Below are positions 6,345 through 8,113 of a stretch of 8,113 nucleotides of DNA, piece after piece (position 1 is the first letter of the stretch; each line of letters starts with the position of its first letter). The notes under the pieces are model-generated. The model was given only the letters and a program-made list of their open reading frames with translations. It made no database searches and was not told the DNA's origin. Origin of the DNA: Candidatus Hydrogenedentes bacterium CG07_land_8_20_14_0_80_42_17 (GTDB taxonomy: Bacteria; UBA8481). The DNA lies in the NCBI GenBank assembly GCA_002780065.1, contig PEWQ01000197.1, positions 1 through 8,113 on the forward strand. Reading direction: 5' to 3'. A program made the position numbers and the translations under genes.

Positions 6345-6791
6345 TTAGTCTTTCCGGATTTCTTCTATCACCAATTTACTTAATTTAGGCAAAATTTTTT
6401 CTATCTCTTCTGATAATTCCATCCCCCATTCCATAACTTTAGGTTGTACCCCGAATATGACAATTGGAGGCACAGTCCCCAGTTTCTGCATAAGCTGAAA
6501 TATATCTTTCAGAGTAATATCATGAAGTGAAGTTTTGGGAAAGGAATCGGTGGAGAAATCATCAGGGGTAAACTTATAGATGTCGCCGGGTTTGCCTTCG
6601 GCTCTTATTGCATCTACAATCACGACCTTCTCTGCGCCCAGAATATGAGGCATCAGGTCAAAGCCGCCGGTGGCACCGTCGATTAATTCCACATTGCCGG
6701 GTAATGGCTGATTCTTAAGATATTCTATAAGATGAACCCCTATGCCTTCGTCCTTCAAGAGAAGATTTCCGCAGCCGATAATTTTCTTCAT
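6345..6791 (-). CDS. [NiFe] hydrogenase maturation endopeptidase (M52; HyaD/HybD/HycI type)
   Basis: The 148-residue length is typical of the M52 family. The N-terminal GCGN, then KDEGIGVH, matches the family G(I/C)GN...DEG start. The three residues that align with the nickel ligands of E. coli HybD (Glu16, Asp62, His93) appear as Glu15, Asp60 (in VIVDAIRA) and His90 (in TSLHDITL). The enzyme cuts the C-terminal tail off the large subunit once nickel is in place, which locks the active site. The neighbouring large subunit carries such a tail, so this is its likely dedicated protease. The ATG lies 9 nt after the large-subunit stop, with only a weak Shine-Dalgarno (GGTG), suggesting coupled translation. 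The closest named type cannot be decided by eye. Confidence 0.93.
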   Translation of the reverse strand: MKKIIGCGNLLLKDEGIGVHLIEYLKNQPLPGNVELIDGATGGFDLMPHILGAEKVVIVDAIRAEGKPGDIYKFTPDDFSTDSFPKTSLHDITLKDIFQLMQKLGTVPPIVIFGVQPKVMEWGMELSEEIEKILPKLSKLVIEEIRKD

Positions 6792-6800
6792 AGAAAATGA

Positions 6801-8113
6801 TTACACCACGCGGAATTTCTTCATTTCTCCGTTGGGTTTAATCAAATGCACGGCGCAGGCAAGACACGGATCAAAAGAACGAATAATCCTGACAATCTCA
6901 AAGGGATTGTCCGGATCAACAATAGGAGTCCCTACCAGCGCCTCTTCTATCGGGCCGCGTACACCTTTATCATCGCGCGGACATGCGTTCCAGGTTGTAG
7001 GAACTACTGCCTGATAATTCTCAATCTTTTTGCCGGAAATCTTAATCCAGTGGCCTAAAGCACCTCGGGCAGCTTCGGTCAAACCCATTCCTTCGCCGGA
7101 TTCAGGCACTGCACATTCTGCCCAAACGGGTTCTCCGGGTTTTAACTGCAGGAGCCATTCTTCCATCGCATCGGCAATTTTCTTTGTTTCCAGGGCTCTT
7201 GCTGCATGGCGGTCAATCACCGATATTCCCTGGCGATAATCATCGTTCACCCACATCCTGGCCAATGGTCCGACTTCATAAGGTTTGCCGTCATAACGCG
7301 GGGCCTTTAACCAGCTGTAAGCTTCTGGTTTTTCAGGTTCAGGCTCTGTAGCACCGCTGGCGGGATTCTTTCCTGAGGTACTATCTTTATACCAGGAAAA
7401 TTTAACATCCTCGGTAATTTTCCTGGGATCCATAGTGAGAATTCTTTTTTCAGTATACCTTCCAGCTTTCAATAACTTTGTCTTTCCTGCGGAATCCAAG
7501 GGAAATACACCATAAGCAAGAAGATTTTTGTATCCTACGCCTATGGTCTTGTAATCATCATATACCTCGGCTACTGCCAGGACATCCGGGATATACATAT
7601 CATTGATAAACGCCTGCAATTCGCGCAGGCGCCACAAAAAAGATGCAATTTTATCCACGCTGGGCTGCACGGTAACTCCGCCGGGAGTCATAGCCACTTG
7701 ATGAGGCATTTTTCCACCAAATATGGCGCCCATCTCATGGGCTTTCATACGCATATGAAGGGCCTGCAAATAATGACTCACGCAGACGTCATTGATTTTC
7801 TTAGGCAGGCGATAATCTCCTTTATATCTGGGAATAAACGGCGCTACATCCGGGCCAACAACATAATCCAAGGCGGCCAGATGATAAAAATGCAGGATAT
7901 GCGATTGAATGATATTCGAACCCAATATCAGGTTGCGGATAATCCTGCCGTTATCCGGGGTAATGACTTTAAAAGCATCGTCCAGACATAGAGAAGAAGC
8001 GGTAGCATGTCCGATAGGACAGACGCCGCAGATTCTCTGCGTGATGTGCTGGGCATCACGGGGGTCCCTTCCTTTTAAAATAACTTCAATACCTCTCCAA
8101 AGAGTCCCTGAAC
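6801..8113 (-). CDS. [NiFe] hydrogenase large subunit, group 1-like (5' partial)
   Basis: The frame stays open to the window edge, giving 436 visible residues; the TTG at 7925 is an internal Leu. The N-terminal part GTLWRGIEVILKGRDPRDAQ leads into the L1 motif RICGVCPIGH (Cys28 and Cys31, visible numbering). The C-terminal L2 motif is SFDPCLACAVH (Cys416 and Cys419). These four Cys ligate the Ni-Fe(CN)2CO centre. The Arg of the EAxRGALGHW motif is kept (Arg349), although the usual Pro before it is Ala. Group 1 traits include GGKMPHQ, the YSWLKAPRYDGKPYEVGPLAR block and a tail after the L2 His (14 residues, LIKPNGEMKKFRVV) of the kind the adjacent protease removes. Roughly 35-40 N-terminal residues are missing. 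The reconstructed length of about 475 is short for periplasmic uptake enzymes (about 550-600). The small subunit should lie upstream, beyond 8113. With tatA in the operon, an exported, H2-oxidising enzyme is the likeliest role. Confidence 0.95.
   Translation of the reverse strand, partial: SGTLWRGIEVILKGRDPRDAQHITQRICGVCPIGHATASSLCLDDAFKVITPDNGRIIRNLILGSNIIQSHILHFYHLAALDYVVGPDVAPFIPRYKGDYRLPKKINDVCVSHYLQALHMRMKAHEMGAIFGGKMPHQVAMTPGGVTVQPSVDKIASFLWRLRELQAFINDMYIPDVLAVAEVYDDYKTIGVGYKNLLAYGVFPLDSAGKTKLLKAGRYTEKRILTMDPRKITEDVKFSWYKDSTSGKNPASGATEPEPEKPEAYSWLKAPRYDGKPYEVGPLARMWVNDDYRQGISVIDRHAARALETKKIADAMEEWLLQLKPGEPVWAECAVPESGEGMGLTEAARGALGHWIKISGKKIENYQAVVPTTWNACPRDDKGVRGPIEEALVGTPIVDPDNPFEIVRIIRSFDPCLACAVHLIKPNGEMKKFRVV

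Noticed and set aside
6801-7925. Start of the hydrogenase large subunit at the TTG at 7925
   Set aside because: The frame continues to the window edge and contains the L1 motif RICGVCPIGH upstream of that codon, so the TTG is an internal Leu.

Overview
The window reads as Gram-negative bacterial DNA, probably from an uncultured lineage. The evidence is an outer-membrane PorV/PorQ-type barrel, a secreted giant protein with a C-terminal FlgD-like (type IX-like) sorting domain, and a TatA next to a [NiFe] hydrogenase of the exported type. Such cargo plus PorV pairs are common in the FCB group and in many candidate phyla known mainly from metagenomes. I cannot name the phylum from sequence alone.

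Layout. Positions 2-4369 (+) hold the 3' part of a giant secreted or surface protein: twelve tandem Ig/FN3-like repeats of about 90 residues, one divergent Ig-like domain, a ZU5/GAIN-like domain and a C-terminal sorting domain. Its stop overlaps by 4 nt (ATGA) the start of a PorV/PorQ-family protein (4366-5730, +). That barrel carries an extra C-terminal domain resembling the TolB-N/FlgO-like periplasmic fold. A long near-perfect palindrome (5727-5777) then separates this operon from a convergent one on the minus strand. Read 5'->3' on the minus strand, the second operon is the [NiFe] hydrogenase large subunit (8113-6801, 5' end off the window), its M52 maturation endopeptidase (6791-6345), a HypA-like nickel chaperone lacking the zinc domain (6342-6106), and a TatA-type translocase subunit (6101-5838). 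Gene spacings are 9, 2 and 4 nt, so this is one tight operon.

How the genes work together. Left operon: the giant repeat protein is probably exported and anchored through its C-terminal domain, with the coupled PorV-like barrel as the likely outer-membrane partner (inference). Right operon: the large subunit keeps both nickel-ligating Cys pairs and a 14-residue C-terminal tail of the kind removed by the adjacent protease. The HypA-like protein would supply nickel, and TatA fits Tat export of the folded enzyme, whose small subunit should lie just beyond position 8113.

The main oddities are the zinc-domain-less HypA, the PorV barrel fused to a TolB/FlgO-like domain, the compact large subunit, and the palindromes at 5370-5403 and 5727-5777. 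Neither operon's promoter lies in the window. The only non-coding stretches are a roughly 107-nt convergent intergenic region and the few bases between hydrogenase-operon genes.
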